From: Choanephora cucurbitarum
Taxonomy: Eukaryota; Mucoromycota; Mucoromycetes; Mucorales; Choanephoraceae
Length of the DNA: 64,000 nt
Direction of reading: 5' to 3'
Assembly (NCBI GenBank): GCA_025331435.1
Contig: JAIWNI010000121.1
Location: forward strand, 17,809-81,808
Of this stretch, positions 32,465 through 44,804 are shown piece after piece. Position 1 is the stretch's first letter. Each line of letters starts with the position of its first letter. The notes under the pieces are model-generated. The model had not been told where the DNA came from. It did not search any database and saw only the letters and a list, made by a program, of their open reading frames with translations. Made by a program: the position numbers and the translations under genes.

Positions 32465-35400
32465 ATGAGCGATATTCAAGAGAAAGATCAACCAATCGAC
32501 GCTGTCGAATCTCAAGTTCCCGAAGAAGGTAAGAGAAAGAGTGACTTAAGCAAGAGGGCTTTATATGGTTCCATTCCTTTTGTACATCAAATAGTAATCG
32601 GCAACCGATATTTTAGTTGTTGAGGAGGCATATGAGTTGACTGTCAAATTGCCTGGTACTGCTGGTGAGATCAAAATCATCGTGAGTAGACTTTAGTTGA
32701 TTAAGAGAGAGAGAGAACGCTAATAGAAGATGCGCTGTTGTATAGACTAGCCCTCGTGAAGCTATTCAGGACATCAAGCAGTCCATTATGGAATCGCCGG
32801 ACACATGCGCTCATTCATGTTTCTACTTGACTCACAAAGGAAAGCGAATCAACGATTTTATGGAATTGGGCGAAATCGAAGGCATTTCAGCTGAAAGTCA
32901 ACTTGAATTGGTAGAAGGTAGAAATTACTAGGCTATTGTTTTATCTTTGTGCCTGAAATAACAACCGCTTCAACCATAGATAACTATAGCGAGCGCGATG
33001 CCAGACTTCATATCACTCGTCTTCGTGATTTATTGGCCGGTCCCTACAGATCTAACCCTTCCGCTGTAGGTATTGATCCCGCTATTTCTTTCCTGACAGC
33101 TGTAACAGACGTAATTGGTAAGGAAAGGATAAAGAGCCGCAAGGCATGTAAGGATGATGTTGGCTGACGATTTGTATCTGTATAGATGAAGAAATCAACC
33201 CTGAGGCTGATAAAAAGATGGATGAATTATTCTCAGACGAACCTGTTCCTGAACACGCTTTTACTAACGTCGATTTGAATGAGCGATCCAAGCTTTCTAA
33301 GATTACTCCAGACAACTTCAAACGTGTTGCTCCTGAATGTATCAAAGGTTTGACACTTTCTGGCTGGAACCCTGTACCTCACAGACAAAAGTTGAAGGGA
33401 GATCTTCTATATTTGGCCGTCACTACTTTGGAAGGTGAGACAGTTCATATCACATCCTCTACAAAGGGCTTCTTTGTCAACAACTCCTCCAATGTCAAGT
33501 TTGATCCTTCTTATAACTATGTTAAGCGTGCTTCCGCACACTCGCTTATCACTCTTTTGCAAAAGGTCTCTCCTTTGTTCGCTACTCAGTTCGCCAAGCT
33601 TCAGGACTTCATCACTCGCCACCATATGCTTGAAGTACTTCCCGTCAACACTTACTACCCCAATCACCCTTGGGCTGCTGATATTCCAGAACACGCTTAC
33701 GATCCCTCAAGACCTTGTGAAGCCTTTTTGGCCTCAGGATCTGATGCGGTTGAATCCTTGCGTGATTGGAACGATGAGATTCAATCTCATCGTGAGCTTC
33801 CCAAGGCAGTGCTTCAGGAACGTGTTTTGCGCGAACGTTTGATTACCAAGGTTCAAGCTGAATTCACTGAAGCTGCTGTCCGCGGAGCTATGGCTGTTGT
33901 TAATGGCTCTGTTATTCCTTTGAACCCTCTTGAAGAAGAAGAATCACACATGTATGTTTACAACAACATCTTTTTCAGTAAAGGAAATGATGGTCGTGGT
34001 ATCTTTGAAGAGCTCGGTGCCAACGAGGCTGCTCATGTCGCTACCGGCAAAGACCTTGAAGGTGTCAAGCTTTTGAACAGCATTGATGCTGATGGTCTTT
34101 ACACACTTGCCAGTGTTGTAGTTGATTATAAGGGTGTTCGTATAGTTGCACAAAGTATTGTTCCTGGTATTTTCCGTCGTCAAGATGAAAACTCAATTGT
34201 CTATGGTTCTGTTGACAATGGTGTTAAGGTCTCTGCTGACGAATCTTTCCACAACTCTATCGGCGAGACTATTGCCAAATCACTTCACTTGTCTGAACAC
34301 ACTGTTCTTGACGAAAAGAGTGCTGAATTTAAGCTTCACACTTCTCAAGAAACCAAGGGCTTGCTCGGTGCTGATGGCCGTCGCTACATGTTGGATCTTT
34401 ATAGACTTAACCCTGTTGATATTGGCTTTCAAGAAGCTGAATGCGCTGAAAAAGATGAAAAGCCTGCTTACCCTCACAAGATGACATTGTTGAGACCTGA
34501 ATTGATGAGTTTGTTCTGGGAACATAAATTTAGAGAATGGGTTAAGGCAAAGACAGAACAAATCAAGAAGGAAAAGGCTGATGCTAATCCTCCTAAAGAA
34601 AATGCCAAGAGTGATGCACAAGAAGAAAAGAAAGAAGGAGAAGAAAATGTCAAGAGCGAAGGACAAGAAGAAAAGAAGGAGGAAGAAGAAGATATTAAGA
34701 TTGACATTAATGAATTTAAGCTCAATTTCAACCCTGACGTCTTCACTTCTGCTAAGCTCCCTCAAAATGAACAAACCAAGCAAGAAGAAGCTACAATCCG
34801 TGAAGCCTCTGAATTCTTGACAAACGAAGTTATCCCCAGTCTTGTTCTCGACTTTGCTTCATATGCTATTTCACCTTTAGATGGTGATGCTCTTACTAGA
34901 GCTATGCACCGACGTGGTATCAACATGCGTTATTTGGGTAAGCTTGCTGAATTGATCTCCTTAAGCAAGGATCAACGCATTGAACACGTTCGTCAGCTTG
35001 CTATTCAAGAAATGATTGTTCGTGCCTCTAAACGCCTCCTTCGCAAGTACCTTACCAAGTGTACTGCTGAAGAAACCAGTTTGTGTATTGCTCACTTCCT
35101 CAACTGTTTGCTTGGCAGTTCATTCAACGCCAAGCCTTCTCCTGTTTTACCTGAAGGTTCTAACCGAAACGACTTTGAATGGGCTCAGCTTACTCCTTCT
35201 AGCTTAAAGACACTCATCACTCAACAAGTTCTGCTTCGTTTCCGCTACAAGCTTGATGAAAATGCCATTGAACAACTCAAGTTCATCGCTACACTTCGTG
35301 AGGTCTGTATTCGCGTCGGCATTCAAATTCATGCCAGAGATTATCGTGTCGAAGCTTATACCGAAGAAGAGCGTGCTGTCTTTGCTGCTGAAGATGCTGC

Positions 35401-36630
35401 TCTTCAAGCTGCTATTGACCGTAAGAAGCAAGAACAATCTCATAGCAGTCGTGGTAAGAAGTCCAAGAAGCATCAAGAGATACCCAAGAAGCCTCTTCGT
35501 CGTACTACTACCTTTATTCCCGAAGATATTCTCAATTTGATGCCTACTGTCAAGCAGGCTTCTTCAAGAAGTGTCTTTGCTGAAGAAACTTTTGAGGCAG
35601 GCAAGATGAGTATCACCCAAGGCCATAAGCAATTAGGTCTCGAATTGTTGCTCGAATCTTTAGCTTTGCATGAGCAAACTTATGGTTTCTTGCACCCTGA
35701 GACAAGTAAGTGCTATGCTACCCTGGCAATGATTTACCACCATAGCGAAGAACGCGAAGCTGCATTGGATCTTCAGCGTAAGGCTGTCATTGCTGCAGAA
35801 AGAACCTGTGGTGTGGATCATCCTGAAACAATCCATCATTACGTAACGTAGTTCATATTTTTTGAAACACTATCCATCTTACTCATTTCTTTTAGTTAAA
35901 CCTTGGTTTATTCGAGCATGCTGCTGGTCGTACCAAGCTTGCTCTTCGTTACATCCGTCATGCTATGTATTATTGGGATCTTCTTGTTGGTGCCGGTCAT
36001 CCCGATTCTGCTACTGCTGATGTATGTCCTTTGTCTTTTTTTCAAAAAAAAAATACTAGCCGGTCCATGATCGTACTAATTATTTTTATCAATAGAACAA
36101 CGCAGGTGTTATGCTCCAATCTCTTCGCGATTACCCTACAAGTACTAAATTTTTCGAAAGAGCTTGTACTACTCAAGAAAATGTTCTAGGCAAGGATCAT
36201 GTTCTTACAGCTACTGGATACCATGTTCTTGCCAAGGCTTATACACTTGAAGGCAACTTCCCCAAAGCTTTAGCTGCTGAAAGAATTGCATATGACGTGT
36301 TTGAAAAGAAGGTAAAAGTCTCTTTTTCATATTGTTTGTACATCTTTTGCTTACCTATAGAAATTTCAGCTTGGCCCTGAAGATCCTCGTACAAAAGACA
36401 GTGACTTATGGCTGAAGGAATTGACATCAAATGCAGTGCTCATTGCTCAACGTGCACGAGAAGAACAAGCTAGAGCTAACAGTAAACCTGCCGCTGCACC
36501 CAACGTTAACAAGAAGGCATCAGCCCCTGAAATTCCTCATGGCGAGCTTCCTATTGACCAAGTCTTGCAATACATTAATGGCGAATCAGGCTCTCGAAAG
36601 GGAAAGAAGAAGAACCAAAAGAAGAAATAA
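32465..36630 (+). CDS. CLU1: Clustered mitochondria protein CLU1
   Basis: Eight exons (32465-32528, 32617-32681, 32746-32917, 32980-33117, 33186-35842, 35896-36021, 36096-36311, 36370-36630) code for 1232 aa, close to yeast Clu1. The order of domains fits: an N-terminal ubiquitin-like CLU_N region (ELTVKLPGTAGEIKI, residues about 24-100), a GSKIP-like part (VDLNERSKLSKITPDNF), the CLU domain with GVRIVAQSIVPGIF and LGADGRRYMLDLYRL, an acidic Lys/Glu linker (about 625-665), then helical repeats and TPRs (GLELLLESLALHEQTYG, GAGHPDSATADNNAGVML). It ends in a Lys-rich tail. Clu1/CLUH binds mRNAs of nuclear-encoded mitochondrial proteins and keeps mitochondria dispersed; it also co-purifies with eIF3. 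Codon use is more biased toward C-ending and frequent codons than in neighbours, which suggests high expression. Confidence 0.95.
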
Positions 36631-39549
36631 GTGACAAAACTCGTTTAGAAAAAAAACATGTAGACTTTTTTGTAGTAAATAGATCAAATCAAACCAACAT
36701 AACTTTTTGCCATTATTGCTTTGAGTAACTTCTTAGTTGAGTCGAATACTTTACCTTTGTTTCAAAAAAAAAAAAGAAGAAGAAAAGGGGGAAGGGAGGT
36801 GTTAATTGATACCAGTTATGATTGTCAAAGCATCATCTTTGCCGATCAATACTCTATTGGCACAACAAAAAAAGAAAACTTATGATGATTGTCTGTTGTG
36901 AGATTAGCCGAAACAAAACTACGAAAGTGCTTTTTTTTTTGTAGAAAGTGTATACTTTATTGACGAAAGTGCTTTTTGAGACTTGTTGTATAGCTTTATT
37001 TGCATTCAAAGTCAAACAAGGCTTTCTACAGTTCACAGGGGCCGCTATACTAATAAATCCAACTATCTGTAAGTGGATGTTTGGCACTTAGTTGTCAACT
37101 TGTATTAATTTCAGAGTTGTATAAGGCATGGCTAGGTGTAGGAGGTTGCAATCTCATTCTATAACACTGTCAAGCTTATTCCGGAGTCAAACTGTACACA
37201 AACTTTGTACGAGCTAATGGGCGTAACCACCACACCATTCATAAGCGCGTTTTTTCTTCCGAAAAGCATATATTCTTACGAGAATCAGAGACTGCCCTAA
37301 ACTGAGCGAGTTCTTTGTGCAAGTCTTATTGAGTCTGATTGTTCGAGGTAATAGCCCTGGAAGATTTCCGACTACAATGATAAACTAACACATAAACAAA
37401 AAAAGACTATTACAACCTACAAGTGTAACCTGCATAATAACTGTAATAATTTTTAATGATCAGCACATATTAATATACACAAAAAATGGCTCCACTTCTA
37501 CTTGATATATAAACAGATCAGAGAAAACTTGTAACCAAATAGGACGTGTCGTTGAAGAGAGTAAGAAGAAATAAGTGCTAAGGCATTAGATGATTATACA
37601 AGAGCAAGACCATACTGTACTCCTGACATAAAATTCCAATACAAGAGACCAGCACAAGCAGATTAAAGTTCACGCGAAAATGGCAAGATGATGTGAACTA
37701 CTGCAGGTACTGTATGCTGATATACTGCATCAATTGGAAAATGATGGTCATATATCTGTTGACAACAATGATTAAATCTGTTTAGTGATGAGGAACTGGA
37801 ATAGCTTCTACCTTTATTCCCAAGAAAAAAAAACTTTTTCTGCATGTATGGCTTGATTCAAAGTGTTTCAAGCTCCATGCTGCTTGTCTGAAACAAGCTG
37901 TGAAAATGGTGTTGAGTAAACACAATTGGTCAGCCCTAATTAGACGGTTTCATGCGGGCTTTGAAACCCGAAGAGATAGACCTTACTTTCACATCGAACT
38001 ATCAGTCTACCAGCTCGAAATGTTGTTAAATAAACTCAAACGAAAATAGGTTTGTTGTTTGCAAATGACCAAAAAAGGAATAACAAAGAATAAAAGAGAA
38101 AAAAAAAAGAGCTAAGGACTTGGCATTTTCAAAATGGCCTCAGATATGCCACCAGTGACTGACCAAGACAATCAAGAAAGTAAGCAGGCCTCAACAGTAA
38201 GGATGTGATGATCTCCTATTTTTATGTAACGTGTGTTGATTTATGGGGGTGATGTGATCTACAGTCATCTTCTATTGTCTCAATAGAGTCATCATGAAGC
38301 CATTTTGGATGAATCAGCATCAGATAGCCATTTTAGATAAATCCAGGTATTTGTTAGGTGTTTTATAGCATTTTCATTCAAGCCAAAACCAGGTTTATGG
38401 TCTTTTTCTTTTTGCCATTACGTCCCAAAAAGGCAAAGAAAGAGAAGAAGGCGGTGTTATAGTTTCTCAATATTTGTCACTTGAAATCTTCTTTTCCATC
38501 GCTGTTTGAAATTTTCTTCTTTGAGCATCTAGAAGATTGCAGAGAAGCAAGTAGAACAAAAAGGATGAACTACTTTACCCATACTGTAGGATGCGTAATT
38601 ATGTGGCTATCACCATCATAACTAAAATGGACATATCCGCAAATAAATCTTGCAGCGCCCATCCTCACCTGATTTTTAATCCCTTTGCACCACTTTATGT
38701 ATCCTTATTGATATTTTTGTGTCGAGATAAAATAAGCTATCTCTACGTTTTTTTTTGATCATCATCGATTCAGGCTTTAAAATAAAAACGATATAAAACA
38801 TAGATAATAGCAATTATCCTTTTATATAAAAAAGTGTGAATAAACCTAGTTAAACATAAAAGGAAAAGAGGCCTTATTTTCATGCTTTAAATTAGAGAGT
38901 CAAAAATAATGAAGATCGAGCGATACCAGCCATAAGCGCGATACTCAGAAAACCTGATTTTTAAGAAACAACCATAAAAAGAATACTCTATGATGATTTC
39001 ATCCCCAGAACTCGTCTTTCTGTCTCTCCATAAACAAAAAAGTCACTGATTTGCTTTTTATGATAATACGCTAAATGGAATTATGTCTGAAAAATAATTT
39101 TTTTTTATATCGAGATCGAAACATTATATGATGTTTCTTGATCATCAGAAAATTATAAAGAAAAAAATAGAACATCGAAAATTTCCTTTTTTAGAAGTAC
39201 TTTGTTAATATGACATATATAATACCTTGATAAACCTTTAAAGAAAAGTCCTTAATTTTTTTTTCCTTGCTTTTTTTTTAAAAAAAATCTTGCTATTTTA
39301 CCTTTTATTTCCCCTTTTTTCTCTTTCCTCTTTATTTCGTCAATATAACGTTTTCCATTTTTTAAGATTTCTCAAAAGAGATCAAAGGAAAAAAAAGAAA
39401 AAAGAAAAAAAAAGGACAATCCGACTTTTTTTATTTTAAAAGAAAATTTGCCCAAGTTATCTTAAAGGAAATTTTTTCTTCTTCTTCCCTTTTCTTCTAT
39501 TATTTTTCTTACAGCAAAAATTACTTTAATTATACCAAATCACTACAAA
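36631..39549. other. 2.9-kb intergenic region upstream of the SAM-HMG gene
   Basis: Mostly AT-rich sequence. It contains a short direct repeat (ACGAAAGTGCTTTT near 36922 and 36962), a possible two-exon mini-gene at 38134-38340 (listed), and a Lys/Arg-rich stretch near 38430-38460 that could be the end of another small exon. The last 500 bp before 39550 are dense in A and T runs and probably form the long promoter and leader of the SAM-HMG gene. Confidence 0.5.
38134..38340 (+). CDS. Possible small two-exon gene, hypothetical
   Basis: An ATG at 38134 opens MASDMPPVTDQDNQESK through 38196, where a good GTAAGG donor occurs. A CAATAG acceptor at 38286 resumes in frame with SHHEAILDESASDSHFR and TAA, giving 38 aa. 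Both halves are hydrophilic, acidic and free of AT-driven bias. No family was recognised. It may be a real small protein, the start of a longer gene with other splicing, or a gene remnant. Confidence 0.25.
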
Positions 39550-41582
39550 ATGCAAACTCTACAGCCACAAGAACCCCAGCAATATTTCTTAAACAGCCAT
39601 GAACAGAGTGTCAGTGACTTCCTTAAAGACTGTCACCTCTCTCAATATTTGAATGTATTCCTACAAGAAGGCTTTGATTCAGTCACTTCTGTAAGTTTTG
39701 AATGATTTAAATTTTCTCATTGTTCTTATTTGTTCTGTTTATAAGCTTCTAGAAATCACTGAAGACGACATGATATTCATGAATGTAAAACGTGGTCACA
39801 GAAGAGTATGTAAGAAAAATCAAAATAGCCTCTAGGAATGTTTTTTATTAATTGATATACTTTAGTTAATTCAAAGAGAAATCGCTACAATGAAAGGCAT
39901 TCCCCGAAATCAACCATTGGTAACAAACATGATGGGTGCAAGTAAGGAACATTGGTCAATGTTCTTTCCTATAACAGGACTCTGATTTACTTACATTTTA
40001 TTTCATAGAATACGGACCAGAATCGATACCCAACAAGATAGAAGAAACAAGAAGATCCAGTAATGGTTTCGCTACCAATAACACAAGTAATACAAATGGC
40101 TACACCAGTAGCAACCCAAATCCTAGCCATCATCTCTCAGGCTATGAAACCCATCTCACTGGTCTCCCAAGCCCTCAAAGCATGAACAGTGGCGTTGGTA
40201 GTACAACCAGCGGAAGCAGTGGAAATAGCTCTAGTTCAGGCCCAACTACTAATTTACGTACTCGATTTCAACCAACCGAACGAGCCAGTATTGTCAGCTC
40301 AGGTACCAGTAGTATGACTGACAGCAGTCGTGACAGTACCATCAGCAAGACAAGTCCAGACATAACCAACACTACTGACACTCCTCCTACTAAAAACAGT
40401 AAGACAACAGATCATGCCAACAACAGCGCTATTAATAAGCTGCATGACAATGCTAACAACAACCATACATTGTCCCTTTCTGACATAAGAAGCAACAGCA
40501 TTTCATCCAATGATGATAATGATTCCATTGACACCAATGGTTCAGCTCCTACCACCAAGCGCAAATACAGACGACACCCCAAACCTGATCGCAATGCACC
40601 TATCAAGCCACCTTCTGCCTATATCATGTTCTCCAATGATGCTCGTGCTGAACTCAAGAACAAGAACCTGTCATTTGCTGAACTTGCCAAGATTGTAGGT
40701 GACCGATGGAAGAACCTCAGTCATATGGACAAGCAATCCTATGAACGCATGGCTATGCGTGCCAAAGATGAATATCTTGCCTCACTGGAGCAGTACCGAC
40801 AGACACCACAGTACCAACAATATCAAGAATATCTATCTGAATTTAAGGCAAAACAAGACAATGCCAACAGATTGATAGGAAGAGCCAGAAAGCGAGCTAA
40901 GCCTACCTCTCCTGGCAGTGGCAGTATTGCTGACTTCAGTTCCAATGGTAACTCCAATGGTAATGGAAGCTCTGGCAGTGGATCTGCTGATGCCTACGGC
41001 GATAAAGAAAGTGTCATTCAAAGACAGAACCAACGACTCTCCAATGAAGATGCTGACGAAGTCTTACCGCAGCACCCTCTGTCTGAGAAAGCCTCCAAAT
41101 CTTCATTTGAAACAGATGAAAACAATGACCCAAATTACACTACTGACAACGCAAATCCCCTATTCTTGCGACAGACATCTCATCCACGTCACTTCCATCA
41201 CCATCGCTCACATCATAGACAAAATCCACCTTCTTCCGATTCTGGCTATACCTCACAAAACTACTATAACTCAAATACAAACGACAAACCACCACATCAA
41301 TGGAACTATCGCTCAAATCAAATCATGCGGGGCATGTTACCTGTTGAGTTTATTCATCATACAGTTCCTACTCCATCATCTCAGCCACCCGCCTATTCAA
41401 AAGATACGCCTTCCAGTCATGACGTGGACATGGATGAAGAAGACGAAGCAGATGATGAGATTGAGCCCAAGAACAAGATGCCTGGTCTTCATCGTTCAGA
41501 AGACAGTTTATCCATTCAAAGTGCTCACTATGGCTCAAAAAGAAGAAGCCCACGGTTTAATAAATCATCCATGCAAACTTAA
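39550..41582 (+). CDS. SAM domain plus HMG-box transcription factor
   Basis: Four exons (39550-39690, 39746-39805, 39866-39941, 40009-41582) code for 616 aa. Residues about 15-75 form a SAM domain: VSDFLKDCHLSQYLNVF, then LLEITEDDMIFM and RRLIQREIATMKG, spread over the first three exons. A Ser/Thr/Asn-rich disordered segment follows. A basic stretch (TKRKYRRHPKPDR) leads into an HMG box at about 290-365: IKPPSAYIMFSNDAR, GDRWKNLSHMDKQSYE, AKDEYLASLEQY. The Pro-Pro-Ser-Ala-Tyr-Ile-Met-Phe start is usual for sequence-specific fungal HMG regulators. The C-terminal half is disordered, with His-rich and acidic (DMDEEDEADDE) tracts and a basic end. SAM domains mediate oligomerisation, so it may act as a multimer. 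Its targets are unknown; the HMG box alone does not make it a mating-type gene, and no mating-type neighbours (TPT, RNA helicase) are visible. Confidence 0.88.
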
Positions 41583-42530
41583 TTCTTTTAGCTTAATTTC
41601 CTACTTTTTATGCTCTCATATTCCCCATCTCCTTTTTTTTGCCACATATGCTTATATTTAAAGAAAGAAAGATTTATGCTCAAGAAAATTTGTATATTCT
41701 TAGACACCCTTTTTTTTATATGCCACTTTTCGTTATTTACTAAAATAATAAAATAAACCAAAAACACAGTATATTTTTCAATCCATCTTAGTTTGCCCAC
41801 TTACTGTTTAATTGCTGCGTTAAAAAAAAAGGGTTTGAAAATAGCATCATCCATTGTTATATCGAAAAGTTACTTTGCATGATCCAATTATTCCCATTGG
41901 ATAAATTATTATCCGTAGGCTTTTACTCCAGAAAAGATAATATATAGAAACAAAGACCTCACGAGAAACGTGAATGCCCTTTTTTTTTCTTTATATGTCA
42001 ACAAGCCCGTTTTAAGCACTGGAAATGTATCATAAAGTAAGGCTTAAATTAGAGAAGGGGAAGAAAAATGGTTGAACATTCATAGCCTTGTCAAGAGCTT
42101 TTAGCAAAAAAAAAAAAAGAAGTCCCCTTTTTATCTAAACCCAATCATGCAGTGGCTATTTAAGGTTGAAAGGCACTTTTCTTGAAATTCACTAGTCAAT
42201 ATTTGTTTATTGCTTTTGTCCAACTTGCTTATACCCCTTACTAAGGGATTTATGCAGGAAAACTATCGCTTATGAAGGAAGGAAGAAGGGAAATCGTTTT
42301 CCATTTAAAGTATTTCCCGCATTCTGTAGCGATTTTTATGGGGAATCAACGTGTAAGCTAAGCAAGGAAAACACTATGTTCTCTACCAACATTCTTTTTT
42401 GGGCAGCATGTAAGTTTAAACAAGGAACTCAAGACTTTCTGTGTAGAATAGGGGTGGTGGTGGTTGTGATACACTATTAGCTTGCGCCAAATGATTTTTA
42501 GGTCTATTTAACAGAGCTGTCAAAGCCGTG

Positions 42531-42659
42531 TATAGTTAGTCGCTCAATTTGAAAGTAACATGAAAATCGCTACGACACCATTTGATTTGTATATATGCTT
42601 AGTAAAAGAGTAACATTTCTCAGGAAAAGGAACATTATCAAAATAAAGTAATCGCTGTA
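42531..42659. mobile_element. MITE-like inverted-repeat element
   Basis: The segment starts TATAGTTAGTCGCTCAATTT and ends, in reverse complement, TACAGCGATTACTTTATTTT. Its arms resemble those of the element at 19573-19660 (shared TAGTCGCTC on one side and CTTTATTT on the other, TA at both ends), and the interior shares AAGAGTA..CATTTCTCA. The two are best seen as diverged members of one non-autonomous family. Confidence 0.5.
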
Positions 42660-44686
42660 TTGGAAAAAAAGAAATTTGGTCTATCATGACGCGTATAGTT
42701 TTGCTGTATCATATGTCTTATGTAATTGTTTGGCTTACAACATATGCTCGCATATCATTTAGACAAAAGCAAACCTATATGAAGGCATGTATCGTTTCAA
42801 TGAAGGTTCCTCTCTATAACATGTACTGGATAAAGAATACATTGCTCTCTCTCTCTTTTTTGATGTTTATTATTTTGTGTTCATTGTGATTCCTTGAGAA
42901 GATAGTCGTCACAAGAAGATCATAGCCTATCTAGAGTTTGTTACAAAACTCTCTTTTTGTTTGTGTAGCAGCATATGATTTGTTCAATCTTCACACTCCT
43001 CTTTTTTTTTTCTAGATACATCTACCAATTGAGTGAGGATCACACCTGACTAGAGAATGAATGCATGCATAAAATAACTTGCAAATTGTCGATTTTGACT
43101 AAAAGAAAAGATACAGAGATCATCTCATAAGAAATTAGTATTTCCGTCAGGGAATGCTGATTTAAGGAAAACAAAGTTCTGAATTCAATGCAAAGCATCA
43201 AATGGTAGATTCATTCGAGCCGTGATTGACTCTCAGCCATCATGAATTATTTAACTGGTTATACTGTGTCTTAATGAAGAAGAGCACAGACATTTTTTCC
43301 CCTCACTCACTCAAAAGAAAATCAAGAGGGCCTAGTATGGTTTCAACGTAGTGCAATTGAAAGCAAAGAAGTGCTGCATGCAATTATGAAGAGTAGTATT
43401 CGAACGATACCCGGGACACAAGCTATCTAGCAATGGAAAAGTTCCGAAAGCCTATTTTATTATTTTTCGGTGTTACTCCCCCTCTTCTCTCTCAATTCAA
43501 TGATAGTTTTAACCCTTTTAGAAACAAGTGCATTCTACAGGTTATCATTTCTATTTTAAACACTCTTTTAGGATTCGTAATCTTAAAAAGGGTAATTAAA
43601 ACAAGAAGAATCGGGAATACTTCCGGTTAGCTTAGCTATCCTTCCCTTCCAAATGGATGTATGACAGCTGAAGTTGATTCTATTATAGTCAGTATTTGCT
43701 GAATCTGAGTTCATGAGAGTATGAAAGAATAGCACTGTTGCCTATTCAGCAGAATTTGATACACAAGATAAAGGCTGTGTAAAAAAAAAATAAGAGAAAG
43801 AGGAAGTTGTTTAGTTATTTACTACCTTCTTTTTCGAGTGAATTGCCTTCTATCCGTTCATTCAAATTTCTTTATTTTTCTTACTAAAACTCAATCCCAT
43901 ATTCATCACCACAAGAGAAATTGGGTATCAAAAAAGGAAACTTAACTAGCAGGCTACATTTCATTGGATAAAAACTGTGTAATCCCCCCATTTGAGTTCT
44001 ACATTTGGATTTTTGTAAGACTGTGTTAATAAAAATGGTAGTCTAGTAAGGCAAACAAAACGCTTTGGGAGAATAGGTGTGACAATTCCACCAGAAACGT
44101 AAAATTGTGAACGCCGGTGTTGGTTTGGGTGCTTGTCGAGTTTTTTCTTCATTTTTTTTCTAAGTACTTTTGAGATTGAAGGGGTGACTGCTATAAACTA
44201 GTAACTAATCCCTAATACTTAGAAAAAATTTTCTCTTTCCTTTATCTTCTAAGGTGAGTTTTAGGTATTTCTTTGCTTTGGATGGCAACTAACACGCTTC
44301 TAATGGCAGAGTAGCTCTTTGTTCCCAACGCGCTCAAGATGCAACAGTATCTAGTGTGTTTGCTTTGAAAAGTACAGAAGAGACCCAAACTGTAGGTTAG
44401 TTTTTAAGGCACTACAGATGAGATAAGAGTTTTAACATCATCTTCTTTCTATAGATGGCTTGCATATTCTTTAACAACAAATAGATGCACCAAGTGCAAA
44501 GGCGCCTAAACTACTTGAGCTTCTAAGGTGTTTTCTACTGTCAATCCAAACCAAAGCGTTCTGCTAGAATGCCTTAGCTGTTCTGGTTTCAACCATAAGG
44601 TAAGTGACGCAAATGAGTGTTAAAGCCTAGCAGCATTAGTACAGTTTTTTCTACCAATAAAATGAAGCAAAAATACTCTTCTGCAT

Positions 44687-44804
44687 CCCCCCATTCTTAT
44701 TTGAAAAGTACCCCCAATATTATTTGAGAGCACCCCCAATATTATTTGAGAAATGGCCCCCAATTCCTATATGAGGAATACCCCCCACCCATTTTTGGAG
44801 AAAA
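44687..44804 (+). repeat. Minisatellite of ~22-24 bp units
   Basis: About five head-to-tail copies of a unit with core CCCCCAATATTATTTGAGA start at 44687, 44711, 44733, 44757 and 44781. The middle copies are nearly identical and the outer ones have diverged. Each unit begins with a run of five or six C, unusual in this AT-rich sequence. No protein-coding meaning was found. Confidence 0.8.

Noticed and set aside
34280..34783. Minus-strand ORF of 167 codons inside CLU1, rich in Leu/Phe
   Set aside because: Antisense of the Lys/Glu-rich linker of CLU1; the composition is the mirror of that linker and it has no motifs.
36854..37087. Minus-strand ORF of 77 codons between CLU1 and the SAM-HMG gene
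   Set aside because: Its first 45 residues look slightly protein-like, but there is no recognised motif and no splice continuation; too weak to annotate.
37946..37968. 7-bp inverted repeat GGTTTCA / TGAAACC with a 9-base loop
   Set aside because: Short stem of a size expected by chance in 64 kb; no T-run or gene end beside it.
39550..41582. HMG-box gene considered as a sexM/sexP mating-type gene
   Set aside because: The protein has a SAM domain and a long disordered tail unlike the small sex proteins, and the usual flanking triose-phosphate transporter and RNA helicase genes are not here.
43391..43430. TTCGAA with flanking pairs, resembling a tRNA T-arm on the minus strand
   Set aside because: The loop residues do not sit at the right place relative to the stem, and no acceptor stem or D-arm can be drawn. 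No tRNA found in the window.
44687..44804. Regular repeats considered as a CRISPR array
   Set aside because: Units are contiguous with no unique spacers, no cas genes, and the host is eukaryotic.
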